A stretch of 44,299 nt of DNA, from contig NZ_QLST01000018.1 of the NCBI RefSeq assembly GCF_003293845.1, positions 1 through 44,299 on the forward strand. The letters run 5' to 3'. The DNA is from Flavobacterium tibetense (GTDB lineage Bacteria > Bacteroidota > Bacteroidia > Flavobacteriales > Flavobacteriaceae). A program made the translations under genes and the position numbers. The notes below the pieces were generated by a model. The model ran no database searches. It was not told the DNA's origin and saw nothing but the letters and a program-made list of their open reading frames with translations. This document shows positions 16,439 through 25,030 of this stretch, piece after piece. Numbering within the stretch: position 1 is the first letter of the stretch; every line of letters starts with the position of its first letter.

Positions 16439-18004
16439 ATGAAAACCAATAGAATATATCTTCCAATAATCATAGCTGTTTCTGTAGCTATTGGACTTTT
16501 ATTGGGAAGTAAACTCAATTCGAATGCTTCGATATATTCTGGAAAAAATGCCAACAAAAACAAACTCAATAAATTATTAGATTACATTGAACGCGAATAT
16601 GTGGATGCCGTTAATACCGATTCAATAGTTGATTTAACGGTTACAAAGATTCTTGAAAATTTAGATCCACATTCCGTGTATATTGACCAAAAAGAATTGG
16701 TTGCTGTAAGCGAAAGTATGCAAGGAGATTTCGTTGGTATTGGTGTAAATTTTTATTTGTACAACGATACAGTTGCAGTTATCAAACCCATAAAAAACGG
16801 ACCTTCGGATAAAGCAGGAATATTGGCAGGCGATCGTATTTTATCTGCTAATAATTATACGCTTTTTGGTAAACAAATTTCTAATGACACCTTGTTTTCG
16901 AAGCTGAAAGGAGAAGTGGGTTCATTAGTTAATTTAGAAATTTACAGAAAAGCTACCAATAAAAAATTCAAGTTAAACATTACTCGCGATAGAGTTCCCA
17001 TTAAAAGTGTTGATATTGGTTTAAAATTGACAGATAAAGTAGGTTACATCAAAATCAACCGATTTGCAGAAACTACTTATGATGAATTCAAAAAAGAATT
17101 AAGCGCTTTGCAAACCAAAGGTATGGAAACTTTGGTTATTGATGTTCGTGATAATGGTGGTGGTTATTTGGAACGAGCGGTTCAGATTATTGACGAGTTA
17201 CTTCCAAATAAAGCTTTGATTGTTAAAACTACCAATAAACAAGGCAAAGAAACCCTAACTTACGCTACAGAAAATGGTACGTTTGAGAAAGGAAAAGTAT
17301 TTGTTTTAATAAACGAAAATAGCGCTTCTGCTAGTGAAATTTTGGCTGGAGCCATTCAAGATAATGACAGAGGCACAATAGTGGGTCGTCGTTCCTTCGG
17401 AAAAGGTTTGGTGCAACGTGAAATGCCACTTGGCGATGGTTCTGCTATTCGATTAACAGTGGCAAGATATTATACACCATCAGGTCGTTCGATTCAAAAA
17501 CCATATGAAGACAAAGCAGAGAACTATTTCAATGAATTTGAAAAACGTTTTGAAAGCGGTGAATTGTACGAATCCGACAAAGCTAAAATTGCCGATAGTT
17601 TGAAATTTAAAACCAAAAAAGGCAGAACAGTTTACGGCGGCGGCGGAATCACTCCTGATATTTTTGTTCCGTTTGAAGCTAAACATGGTGAAGAAGCTAC
17701 TATGTTAATTATGCAATCGGGATTGGTAAGTTATTTTGTTTTTGAACAATTGGATACTAATAGAAAGTTATTCAACTTGTTATCGAAAACCCAATTAGAA
17801 AAAGAAATCAAATCCAGCGAAAAATATTTTGAAGCTTTCAAACAGCACATTACCGATAGTGGATTGCTAATGAGCTATGCGCAAAAAGATAAAATTCTCA
17901 CGTATTTGTATGCAGAATTCGTTCGCCAATTGTTTGACGAAGCTAGTTATTACAGCATTATTTTAAAAGAAGATGCGATGATTAAAAAGGTTTTGGAACA
18001 ATAA
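16439..18004 (+). CDS. S41 family C-terminal processing peptidase with PDZ domain
   Basis: This 521-residue protease has an uncleaved N-terminal membrane anchor (residues about 7-24, IYLPIIIAVSVAIGLLLG) and acts in the periplasm. Domains: an N-terminal helical part (about 40-90), PDZ (about 92-180, with GDFVGIGVNF and GPSDKAGILAGDRI), and the S41 catalytic domain (about 195-370). The Ser/Lys dyad is S297 (NENSASASE) and K322 (SFGKGLVQ), both intact. Family members cleave near the C-terminus of periplasmic or membrane proteins. A roughly 150-residue helical tail follows. Last gene of the HupE/UreJ-dCMP deaminase operon. Confidence 0.95.
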   Translation: MKTNRIYLPIIIAVSVAIGLLLGSKLNSNASIYSGKNANKNKLNKLLDYIEREYVDAVNTDSIVDLTVTKILENLDPHSVYIDQKELVAVSESMQGDFVGIGVNFYLYNDTVAVIKPIKNGPSDKAGILAGDRILSANNYTLFGKQISNDTLFSKLKGEVGSLVNLEIYRKATNKKFKLNITRDRVPIKSVDIGLKLTDKVGYIKINRFAETTYDEFKKELSALQTKGMETLVIDVRDNGGGYLERAVQIIDELLPNKALIVKTTNKQGKETLTYATENGTFEKGKVFVLINENSASASEILAGAIQDNDRGTIVGRRSFGKGLVQREMPLGDGSAIRLTVARYYTPSGRSIQKPYEDKAENYFNEFEKRFESGELYESDKAKIADSLKFKTKKGRTVYGGGGITPDIFVPFEAKHGEEATMLIMQSGLVSYFVFEQLDTNRKLFNLLSKTQLEKEIKSSEKYFEAFKQHITDSGLLMSYAQKDKILTYLYAEFVRQLFDEASYYSIILKEDAMIKKVLEQ

Positions 18005-18010
18005 ATTAAA

Positions 18011-18619
18011 TTATTTTCCCAAAGCATCATGAACCTGAACAGGTTTTCCTTCGTTCCAAAGTGTTAAAATATCAGTGGCAACTGCAGCGCCACTTCCAGC
18101 AGCAATACTCAACTGACTACGATGTCCAGCTAAAACTCCGATAACATAAATACCTTCAGTAACCAAATGATCGTTATTTTTCAGTTGGATGCGATTTTTT
18201 TCTGGAGCTGCTTTCTGATGTGGCATGACGAAGTTTTCTAAACCTTCAATCGTAAAAGGATTTCCAGCGCCAATTCCAATTACTACAGATTTAGCTTTGT
18301 AGGTGTTTTTATTGGTAATTATGGTGAAATTTGGTGATTCGCCTTCGATTTTCAATACTTTTTCGCCATGAATTTGAGTGACATGCGGATAGTTATTGGT
18401 TAATTGTTCCAAACTTTCATCCAATAATTCAGCGCCTAATTTTCCAGACGGAATGCCGTAAGCGTTATAAAAAATGGCATTTTGCAAAGAAGAAGCTTTT
18501 TGATGCGCAATTAATCCTATTTTTTTATCGGTTGCAAAAGGTTTGTTTTTTGCTGAACCTAAGATTAAACTACATGAAATGCCGGAAACGCCAGCGCCAA
18601 TCACTAAAACATCAAACAT
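18011..18619 (-). CDS. Short FAD-binding oxidoreductase-like protein
   Basis: At 202 residues this is about two thirds of a thioredoxin-reductase-type flavoprotein. The N-terminal dinucleotide fold GAGVSG (8-13) is intact and a second Gly-rich strand (SVVIGIGAGNPF) follows, but the separate NAD(P)H domain and the CxxC redox motif are absent, and the C-terminal FAD motif reads GIYVIGVLAGH where the family has 'GD', so the Asp that holds the FAD ribityl chain is missing. It may bind FAD without being a normal reductase. The ATG at 18619 begins 4 nt after the stop of the 65-residue gene and fits the MFDVLVIGAG start. A longer frame from 18646 overlaps that gene and adds no recognisable sequence. 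Confidence 0.8.
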   Translation of the reverse strand: MFDVLVIGAGVSGISCSLILGSAKNKPFATDKKIGLIAHQKASSLQNAIFYNAYGIPSGKLGAELLDESLEQLTNNYPHVTQIHGEKVLKIEGESPNFTIITNKNTYKAKSVVIGIGAGNPFTIEGLENFVMPHQKAAPEKNRIQLKNNDHLVTEGIYVIGVLAGHRSQLSIAAGSGAAVATDILTLWNEGKPVQVHDALGK

Positions 18620-18623
18620 AGTA

Positions 18624-18821
18624 TTAGTTTTTAGTTTTATCGTCAATCATTTTTGACATTAGAAAAATTAGCATCAACACGATGGCACACAAACTAGCCA
18701 CAATTCCAATAAATGCAATAGTGCTATCCCCTTCAAACGGATTAGTAAAGTCAACTTTTGTTGCATTGTAAACCAATAAAATAGCGGCGAATGCAATAAC
18801 TATGTAAGAAACAATTTTCAT
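18624..18821 (-). CDS. 65-residue protein with two membrane helices, unknown function
   Basis: Two hydrophobic stretches (residues about 3-20 and 35-57) are separated by a short polar loop (TKVDFTNPFEGDS), and the protein ends in a charged tail (KMIDDKTKN). It resembles small inner-membrane proteins common in flavobacteria, but no named family is recognised. It lies 13 nt downstream of marC and 4 nt upstream of the flavoprotein gene, so all three are probably one transcript. Confidence 0.75.
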   Translation of the reverse strand: MKIVSYIVIAFAAILLVYNATKVDFTNPFEGDSTIAFIGIVASLCAIVLMLIFLMSKMIDDKTKN

Positions 18822-18834
18822 ATCTTTTTAAAAA

Positions 18835-19407
18835 TTAATTAAATAAACCTTGAACATTGGAAGCAAATAATTTCACCGCAATTGCTAATAAAATTACACC
18901 AAATATTTTTCTAATAATGCTCAAACCATTTACGCCCAATAAACGTTCGATTTTTCCAGACGATTTCAAAACACCGTACACTACAATTACGTTGATGATT
19001 ATAGCAATAATAATATTTACTTTATCATAAGCAGCACGCAATGAAAGTATGGTGGTCATTGTTCCGGCGCCAGCAATTAATGGAAAAGCAATTGGAACAA
19101 TAGAAGCCGTAGTTGGGTTTTCCTCTTTGTATAGTCGGATGCCCAATATCATTTCCAATGCCAAAAAGAACAAAACAAACGAACCAGCAACAGCGAATGA
19201 ATTAGCGTCAATTCCAATTAGTTTTAAAATTTCTTCGCCCACAAATAGAAAAGCAATCATAATGACTGCAGCTACAATAGTTGCTTTTTCAGATTGAATG
19301 TGCCCAACTTTACTACGTAAATCAACAATAATAGGAATGCTTCCTACAATATCAATAACCGCAAATAAAATCATGCTGATGGTGAAAATCTCTTTCCAGT
19401 CGAACAT
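18835..19407 (-). CDS. MarC family integral membrane protein
   Basis: This 190-residue protein has six hydrophobic segments in the MarC arrangement: an N-terminal helix with a short loop (IVGSIPIIVDLRSK), AVAGSFVLFFLALEMILGI, and IPIAFPLIAGAGTMTTILSL, a hallmark of the family. MarC proteins were once linked to multiple antibiotic resistance in E. coli, but that role was not upheld and the transported substrate is unknown. It is the first gene of the marC-65 aa-flavoprotein operon, with a good promoter upstream. Confidence 0.92.
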   Translation of the reverse strand: MFDWKEIFTISMILFAVIDIVGSIPIIVDLRSKVGHIQSEKATIVAAVIMIAFLFVGEEILKLIGIDANSFAVAGSFVLFFLALEMILGIRLYKEENPTTASIVPIAFPLIAGAGTMTTILSLRAAYDKVNIIIAIIINVIVVYGVLKSSGKIERLLGVNGLSIIRKIFGVILLAIAVKLFASNVQGLFN

Positions 19408-19424
19408 TTTACTAAAATTTTAAG

Positions 19425-19453
19425 CAAAGATAACGGAATCTGTTAGATAACAA
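19425..19453 (-). promoter_or_regulatory. Promoter of the marC operon (-33 TTG and -7 TATCTTTG)
   Basis: On the minus strand TTG (19451-19453) and TATCTTTG (19425-19432) are separated by 18 bp, fitting the Bacteroidota consensus TTG-N17-23-TAnnTTTG. The -7 element ends 17 nt before the marC start. Confidence 0.75.
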
Positions 19454-19621
19454 GAAGAATTTAACGATACGTTATCAATTGCAAGGGCAAAAATCAATTT
19501 CAATTTCAAGAACAAGTTCAATAATCAAACCCAAAGTCTATAATCATTTCGAGTTTCTGAATTCGATATTCCGACTCTAAATTCTAACCTCTAACTTCTT
19601 ATTTCTTCTTCCAATTTATCG

Positions 19622-19629
19622 TATCTTTG
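19622..19629 (+). promoter_or_regulatory. -7 promoter element of the DUF3109 gene
   Basis: TATCTTTG is an exact TAnnTTTG match ending 20 nt before the ATG at 19650. No -33 TTG is seen. The 190 bp before it (19433-19621) contain only AT-rich, imperfectly repetitive sequence with no gene. Confidence 0.6.
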
Positions 19630-19649
19630 CACTTTAATACAAACCCATC

Positions 19650-20216
19650 ATGTTTCAGCTACATAAAACCATCGTTTCGGAAGAAATTTTAGAGAAAGAA
19701 TTTGTTTGCAACTTGTCTGCATGCAAAGGGGCTTGTTGCGTAGATGGTGATGCGGGAGCGCCTCTAGATGAAGAAGAAACTCGAATTTTAGCTGAAATTT
19801 ATCCTAAAATAAAACCTTTTCTTCGACCAGAAGGAATTTTAGCTATCGAAGAACAAGGTACTCATGTGATTTCTGATTTTGGTGAATTGGAAACTCCTTT
19901 AATTGATGGTAAGGATTGCGCTTATGTAATTTTTGATGGAAAAACAGCACTCTGTGGCATCGAACAAGCGTATAATCAAGGATTGGTTGATTGGAAAAAA
20001 CCAGTTTCGTGTCATTTATATCCCATTCGTGTCAAAGAATATTCCGATTTTTCTGCGGTAAATTATCACAAATGGCATATTTGCGATGATGCTTGTTCTT
20101 TGGGTAAAGAATTGGAAGTTCCAGTGTATAAATTTGTCAAAGAAGCTTTGGTAAGAAAGTTTGGTCAGCAATGGTATGATGAGTTGGAAAAAGTAGCTCA
20201 AGAACTAAAAAAATAA
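19650..20216 (+). CDS. DUF3109 family cysteine-cluster protein
   Basis: This 188-residue cytoplasmic protein of the Bacteroidota family DUF3109 (PF11307) has nine Cys: C20, C25, C29, C30 in a CNLSACKGACC cluster near the N-terminus, then C90, C102, C121, C145 and C149. The pattern resembles the YkgJ-type CxxxxCxxxCC clusters proposed to bind Zn or an Fe-S cluster. No activity is established for the family. It sits upstream of nrdB; a role in metal handling for the di-iron reductase is possible but only an inference from proximity. The 267-bp gap to nrdB has no terminator and no other gene. Confidence 0.92.
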   Translation: MFQLHKTIVSEEILEKEFVCNLSACKGACCVDGDAGAPLDEEETRILAEIYPKIKPFLRPEGILAIEEQGTHVISDFGELETPLIDGKDCAYVIFDGKTALCGIEQAYNQGLVDWKKPVSCHLYPIRVKEYSDFSAVNYHKWHICDDACSLGKELEVPVYKFVKEALVRKFGQQWYDELEKVAQELKK

Positions 20217-20483
20217 TCTTTAAAATTTCTCAAAAAAAGCGTTGTTAGCAATTGATTTTTCAGTAGTTAACGGCTGATTCTATTCGCTTTTTCTGTTTTG
20301 TAATATATTGAAAATCAAAACATTGAATTAATATATTAATTTCCTGACAAAACCAGACATTGTTAAAAACTTACCCCAATTGTGAATAAGTTTGTCTTTC
20401 ATTTTTCAATTCAAATGATAAACTTTGTAATCCCCAAAACAATCAAATTAACCAATCAATAACATTATAAAAATCAAATAGCT

Positions 20484-21461
20484 ATGGCTGTAGTGGAACC
20501 TATTTTGCAAGAAAACAAAGATCGATTCGTAATTTTTCCAATCAAACATCAAGATATTTGGGAATGGTACAAAAAACAAGAAGCGTGTATTTGGACAGCA
20601 GAAGAAATAGATTTACATACCGATTTAAATGATTGGAACAATAAATTGAACGAAGATGAAAAATATTTTATCAAACATATTTTAGCCTTTTTCGCAGCTT
20701 CTGATGGAATTGTAAACGAAAATTTAGCAGAAAACTTCGTGAATGAAGTACAATATCCTGAAGCTAAATTTTTCTATGGTTTTCAAATCATGATGGAAAA
20801 CATTCATAGCGAAACCTATTCGTTATTGATTGATACTTATGTTAAAGATGAGGCTGAAAAAGATCAATTGTTTCATGCTATTGAAGTATTTCCTGCAATT
20901 AAAGAGAAAGCAGAATGGGCTTTGAAATGGATTGAGTCGGATTCATTTGCTGAAAGATTAATCGCTTTTGCGGCTGTTGAAGGAATTTTCTTCTCAGGTT
21001 CGTTTTGTTCGATTTATTGGTTGAAAAAACGTGGATTAATGCCAGGATTAACCTTTTCTAACGAATTAATTTCTCGTGATGAAGGAATGCATTGCGATTT
21101 TGCGGTTCACTTACATACGCATCACATTGTAAATAAGGTACCAAAAGAAAGAATCACTGAAATTATTGTTGATGCTTTAAATATCGAACGTCAGTTTATT
21201 ACAGAGTCGTTACCAGTAAGTTTAATTGGTATGAATGCGACTTTGATGACGCAATACTTGGAATTCGTTACAGATAGATTATTGGTAGAATTAGGTTGTG
21301 ATAGAGTATACAATTCTTCCAATCCGTTTGATTTTATGGATATGATTTCGTTACAAGGAAAAACCAATTTCTTTGAAAAACGTGTAGCGGAATATCAAAA
21401 AGCTGGAGTGATGAATTCGGATTCAGAATCAAGTAAAATTAGTTTCGACGCTGATTTTTAA
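20484..21461 (+). CDS. nrdB: Class I ribonucleotide reductase, small (R2) subunit
   Basis: This 325-residue di-iron protein generates the tyrosyl radical needed by NrdA to make deoxyribonucleotides. Metal ligands D74, E105, H108, E166, E200 and H203 (AASD; MENIHSE; VEGIFF; DEGMH) and the radical Tyr Y112 are all present, so it is a standard tyrosyl-radical R2. The C-terminal tail FDADF, which docks into the large subunit, is intact. Blocks such as [15 protein letters not shown] and RLLVELG are nearly identical to animal and plant R2, placing it in the eukaryote-like subgroup. Gene order is nrdB before nrdA, the opposite of E. coli. No clear NrdR box was seen in the 267 bp upstream. Confidence 0.97.
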   Translation: MAVVEPILQENKDRFVIFPIKHQDIWEWYKKQEACIWTAEEIDLHTDLNDWNNKLNEDEKYFIKHILAFFAASDGIVNENLAENFVNEVQYPEAKFFYGFQIMMENIHSETYSLLIDTYVKDEAEKDQLFHAIEVFPAIKEKAEWALKWIESDSFAERLIAFAAVEGIFFSGSFCSIYWLKKRGLMPGLTFSNELISRDEGMHCDFAVHLHTHHIVNKVPKERITEIIVDALNIERQFITESLPVSLIGMNATLMTQYLEFVTDRLLVELGCDRVYNSSNPFDFMDMISLQGKTNFFEKRVAEYQKAGVMNSDSESSKISFDADF

Positions 21462-21481
21462 TTAATAGACGCAAAAATTAG

Positions 21482-21582
21482 CCGCAAAGGCACAAAGGCA
21501 CAAAGAAAAATTAAGGATTTTTAAACTCTATATTTATATTTTCATTTATAAAAAAGCCTTTGCGACTTAGTGTCTTCGTGGC
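21482..21582. repeat. Imperfect inverted repeat between nrdB and nrdA
   Basis: The left arm (21482-21506, starting GCCGCAAAGGCACAAAGG) and the right arm (21554-21582, AAGCCTTTGCGACTTAGTGT then CTTCGTGGC) are imperfect complements over about 25 bp, with a roughly 47-nt AT-rich centre. It resembles the mobile-looking intergenic hairpin elements scattered in Flavobacterium genomes. Arms are GC-richer than the surroundings. It may fold in RNA and set the relative level of the two subunits, or be a passive repeat. Confidence 0.6.
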
Positions 21583-21661
21583 AAAAACAACAAAACAAAA
21601 ACGATTACAATTAACCAGAAAATAGAGAAGGGATTGTCTGTTTTCAAAAAACTAAAAGCTT

Positions 21662-24094
21662 ATGTATGTAGTAAAAAGAGATGGCCATAAGGAGCCAGTG
21701 ATGTTCGACAAAATCACAGACAGAATTAAAAAATTATGTTATGGTTTAAACGACAGAGTAGACGCTGTTAAAGTAGCCATGCGTGTTATTGAAGGATTGT
21801 ATGACGGAGTTACTACATCAGAATTAGACAATTTAGCAGCTGAAACAGCAGCTTCTATGACAATTGCACATCCTGATTATGCGCAATTAGCCGCTAGAAT
21901 TGCTATTTCAAACTTACATAAAAATACCAATAAGTCATTCTCGGAAACGATGAGTGCTATGTATCACTATGTAAATCCAAGAACCAATCAAGAAGCACCT
22001 TTGCTTTCTGATGAGGTTCATGAAGTAATTCAAGCTAATGCAGAATTTTTAGATTCTCATATTATATATACACGTGATTTTAATTACGATTACTTTGGTT
22101 TCAAAACCTTAGAGCGTTCGTATTTACTAAGAATCAACGGTAAAATCGTAGAACGTCCACAACACATGTTAATGCGTGTTTCGGTAGGAATCCATTTGAA
22201 TGATTTAGAAGCAGTAATTGAAACTTACGAATTAATGTCGAAAAAGTTCTTTACACATGCTACACCAACATTATTCAACGCAGGAACTCCAAAACCTCAA
22301 ATGTCATCTTGTTTCTTGTTAACTATGAAAGATGATAGTATTGATGGAATTTACGATACGTTAAAACAAACGGCTAAAATTTCGCAATCAGCGGGTGGAA
22401 TTGGTTTAGCAATTCACAATGTGCGTGCAACAGGTTCATACATTCGTGGAACTAACGGAACTTCAAACGGAATTGTTCCAATGTTACGTGTTTTCAATGA
22501 TACCGCTCGTTATGTAGACCAAGGTGGAGGAAAACGTAAAGGAAGTTTCGCTATTTACTTAGAAACTTGGCATGCTGATATTTTCGAATTTTTAGATTTG
22601 AAAAAGAATACAGGTAAAGAAGAAATGCGTGCAAGAGATTTATTCTTCGCTATGTGGACTTCTGATTTATTCATGAAACGTGTAGAAGAAGATAGCACTT
22701 GGACGTTAATGTGTCCAAACGAATGTCCTGGTTTAGATAACGTTTATGGCGATGAATTTGAAGCACTTTATACGTCTTACGAAGCACAAGGAAAAGGCAG
22801 AAAAACGATTAAAGCACGTGAACTTTGGGAAAAAATCCTAGAGTCACAAATTGAAACGGGAACGCCCTATATGTTGTACAAAGATGCAGCGAACAGAAAA
22901 TCAAACCAAAAGAATTTGGGAACCATTCGTTCGTCTAATTTATGCACCGAAATTATGGAGTATACATCTCCAGACGAAATTGCAGTATGTAACTTGGCTT
23001 CTATTTCGTTACCAATGTTTGTTGAAAACGGAGCTTTCAATCATGAATTGTTGTATAATGTAACAAAACGCGTAACTCGTAACTTAAACAAAGTAATCGA
23101 TAGAAATTATTACCCAGTTTTAGAAGCGGAAAACTCAAATATGCGTCACCGTCCAATTGGATTAGGAGTACAAGGTTTAGCAGATGCTTTTATCATGCTA
23201 CGTTTGCCTTTTACTAGCGATGAAGCTAAAAAGTTGAACCAAGAAATTTTTGAAACTTTATATTTTGCAGCTGTAACCGCTTCTATGGAAATGGCTAAAG
23301 AAGAAGGTCCATATTCTACTTTCGAAGGTTCACCAATTTCTAAAGGAGAATTCCAACACAACCTTTGGAATATTAAAGACGAAGAACTTTCTGGTCGTTG
23401 GGATTGGGCAAGTTTAAGAAAAGAAGTAATGGCGAACGGAGTAAGAAACTCATTGTTAGTAGCACCAATGCCAACAGCTTCTACTTCTCAAATTTTAGGG
23501 AATAACGAAGCATTTGAGCCTTATACTTCAAATATTTACACTAGAAGAGTGCTTTCTGGAGAATTTATTGTAGTAAACAAACACTTATTACACGATTTAG
23601 TAGAAAGAGGATTATGGAACGAATCCATGAAACAAGAAATCATGCGCCATAATGGTTCGGTACAAAATATTCCTTCTGTTCCAACAGATTTGAAAGAATT
23701 GTATAAAACGGTTTGGGAAATGTCTATGAAAGATATTATTGATATGAGTCGCCAAAGAGGTTATTTTATTGACCAATCGCAATCGCTGAACTTGTTCATG
23801 CAAGATGCTACGTATGCTAAATTAACTTCTATGCATTTTTACGCTTGGAAATCAGGTTTAAAAACAGGAATGTATTATTTAAGAACCAAAGCGGCAGTTG
23901 ATGCAATTAAGTTTACTTTGAATAATGATAAAGTAGCAGCACCAATAGAAGTGGAATCTAAACCAAAATACGAAAAAGTTGAAGCGATTCCTGTAGTAAA
24001 CGAACCGGTTGAAATGACCGCAGAAGAATACAGAGCCATGATTGAATTGGCAAAAAATGCTGGACCAGAGGATTGTGAAATGTGTGGTTCATAA
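21662..24094 (+). CDS. nrdA: Class I ribonucleotide reductase, large (R1, alpha) subunit
   Basis: This 810-residue enzyme reduces ribonucleoside diphosphates. Residues 1-90 form an ATP-cone allosteric domain ([20 protein letters not shown]). Active-site residues are C217 (SSCFLL), N426/C428/E430 (SNLCTE) and C443 (CNLAS), each one position below the corresponding human R1 residue, so the enzyme is of the eukaryote-like subgroup. The C-terminal redox pair C805/C808 (CEMCGS) that accepts electrons from thioredoxin or glutaredoxin is intact. A variable linker of about 40 residues precedes it. It lies 200 nt after nrdB, with a repeat element between, and is probably co-transcribed. Confidence 0.98.
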   Translation: MYVVKRDGHKEPVMFDKITDRIKKLCYGLNDRVDAVKVAMRVIEGLYDGVTTSELDNLAAETAASMTIAHPDYAQLAARIAISNLHKNTNKSFSETMSAMYHYVNPRTNQEAPLLSDEVHEVIQANAEFLDSHIIYTRDFNYDYFGFKTLERSYLLRINGKIVERPQHMLMRVSVGIHLNDLEAVIETYELMSKKFFTHATPTLFNAGTPKPQMSSCFLLTMKDDSIDGIYDTLKQTAKISQSAGGIGLAIHNVRATGSYIRGTNGTSNGIVPMLRVFNDTARYVDQGGGKRKGSFAIYLETWHADIFEFLDLKKNTGKEEMRARDLFFAMWTSDLFMKRVEEDSTWTLMCPNECPGLDNVYGDEFEALYTSYEAQGKGRKTIKARELWEKILESQIETGTPYMLYKDAANRKSNQKNLGTIRSSNLCTEIMEYTSPDEIAVCNLASISLPMFVENGAFNHELLYNVTKRVTRNLNKVIDRNYYPVLEAENSNMRHRPIGLGVQGLADAFIMLRLPFTSDEAKKLNQEIFETLYFAAVTASMEMAKEEGPYSTFEGSPISKGEFQHNLWNIKDEELSGRWDWASLRKEVMANGVRNSLLVAPMPTASTSQILGNNEAFEPYTSNIYTRRVLSGEFIVVNKHLLHDLVERGLWNESMKQEIMRHNGSVQNIPSVPTDLKELYKTVWEMSMKDIIDMSRQRGYFIDQSQSLNLFMQDATYAKLTSMHFYAWKSGLKTGMYYLRTKAAVDAIKFTLNNDKVAAPIEVESKPKYEKVEAIPVVNEPVEMTAEEYRAMIELAKNAGPEDCEMCGS

Positions 24095-24135
24095 CAAAAG
24101 AACATAGAAATTAGTAAATAGAGTTTAGATTATAG

Positions 24136-24170
24136 AAACAGCTGTCGTAATAGATGGCTGTTTTTGTTTT
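24136..24170 (+). terminator. Terminator of nrdA
   Basis: Stem AAACAGC / GCTGTTT (7 bp) with a 14-nt loop, followed by a T-rich run, 42 nt after the nrdA stop. Confidence 0.75.
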
Positions 24171-24191
24171 AAAAAATTGCATTTCAATTCG

Positions 24192-24199
24192 TACATTTG
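24192..24199 (+). promoter_or_regulatory. -7 promoter element of the 74-residue protein gene
   Basis: TACATTTG, an exact TAnnTTTG match, ends 15 nt before the ATG at 24215. A TTG start at 24197 would overlap this element, which supports the downstream ATG. Confidence 0.55.
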
Positions 24200-24214
24200 G
24201 AAAAAATAAAAATT

Positions 24215-24439
24215 ATGGCAAAAGAGCAAAAAGGCGTTTATACAGGAATCATAGAAAAAGATGAAAACGGAAACTTTTTTTGTGGTCCTTATTTGTTGGA
24301 CTATCAACAGGCTTCGAAAAATTTTAAATTAGGAGACAAAGTCAATATTAAATCGGTAATTGAGAATCCGAGTGATAAAAGCTACAATCAATACCCAAAA
24401 AAGTCAAGTAATTTCTTTTTGGCAAACGATAAAAAGTAA
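24215..24439 (+). CDS. Hypothetical 74-residue cytoplasmic protein
   Basis: The protein begins MAKEQKGVYTGIIEKDENGN and is soluble, charged and without signal peptide. The alternation of short strands (VYTGIIEKDENGNFFCGPYL; FKLGDKVNIKSVI) suggests a small beta-barrel, OB-like fold, but no named family is recognised and the tail (KKSSNFFLANDKK) is probably disordered. It has its own promoter motif and sits 55 nt before the RDD gene. Confidence 0.75.
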   Translation: MAKEQKGVYTGIIEKDENGNFFCGPYLLDYQQASKNFKLGDKVNIKSVIENPSDKSYNQYPKKSSNFFLANDKK

Positions 24440-24493
24440 TACTTCTTTACTTATTTAAATAAAAATCGCTTCAATAACTTTAAATTATAACTA

Positions 24494-24997
24494 ATGGAAA
24501 CTTCTATCAAAAAAGTTAAAATTACGCCTCAAATGTATGCTTCAAAAGGCAAACGATTTGCAAATTTTATAATTGATTATATAGGTCAATTAATTATTGG
24601 TGGAGCCATTGGAATTGCTATGGCAATAATTTCCGAAATAACAGGCGATTATGAATATGTAGCGTGGATTGATACTATGGGAACATTAGGAGAATATGCA
24701 TTGGGCATTGTAATATTAATTGTTTATTACATGGTTTTTGAAACTATAACAGGAAGAACATTAGGGAAATACATAACCAATACCAAAGTGCTTACGGAAG
24801 ATGGCCAAAAGCCTGAAGCAGATAAGATTTTATACCGAACACTTTCGAGAATGATTCCTTTTGAAGCCTTTTCATTTTTAGGTGATGAAGGAAGAGGTTG
24901 GCATGATTCAATAGCCAAAACAGTCGTAGTAGATGTTAAAAAGTACAATGAAATTGTTGAGTTGCAAAATTCACTTTCTGAAATTGGGAATGCTTAA
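24494..24997 (+). CDS. RDD family membrane protein
   Basis: This 167-residue protein has the RDD-family pattern: a charged N-terminal segment leading into KRFANFIIDYIGQLIIGGAI (the conserved R and D of the first helix), a second helix pair (YALGIVILIVYYMVFE), the TGRTLGKYITNTKVL loop, and a final part with RTLSRMIPFEAFSFL and 'WHDSIAKT.VV' (third conserved D). Family function is unsettled; some members act in Na+/H+ exchange or ion transport. It is followed 33 nt later by the dGTPase gene without a terminator, so the two may share a transcript. Confidence 0.9.
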   Translation: METSIKKVKITPQMYASKGKRFANFIIDYIGQLIIGGAIGIAMAIISEITGDYEYVAWIDTMGTLGEYALGIVILIVYYMVFETITGRTLGKYITNTKVLTEDGQKPEADKILYRTLSRMIPFEAFSFLGDEGRGWHDSIAKTVVVDVKKYNEIVELQNSLSEIGNA

Positions 24998-25030
24998 ATC
25001 AAAAACCATTAATCTTCAATCCAAAACCGT

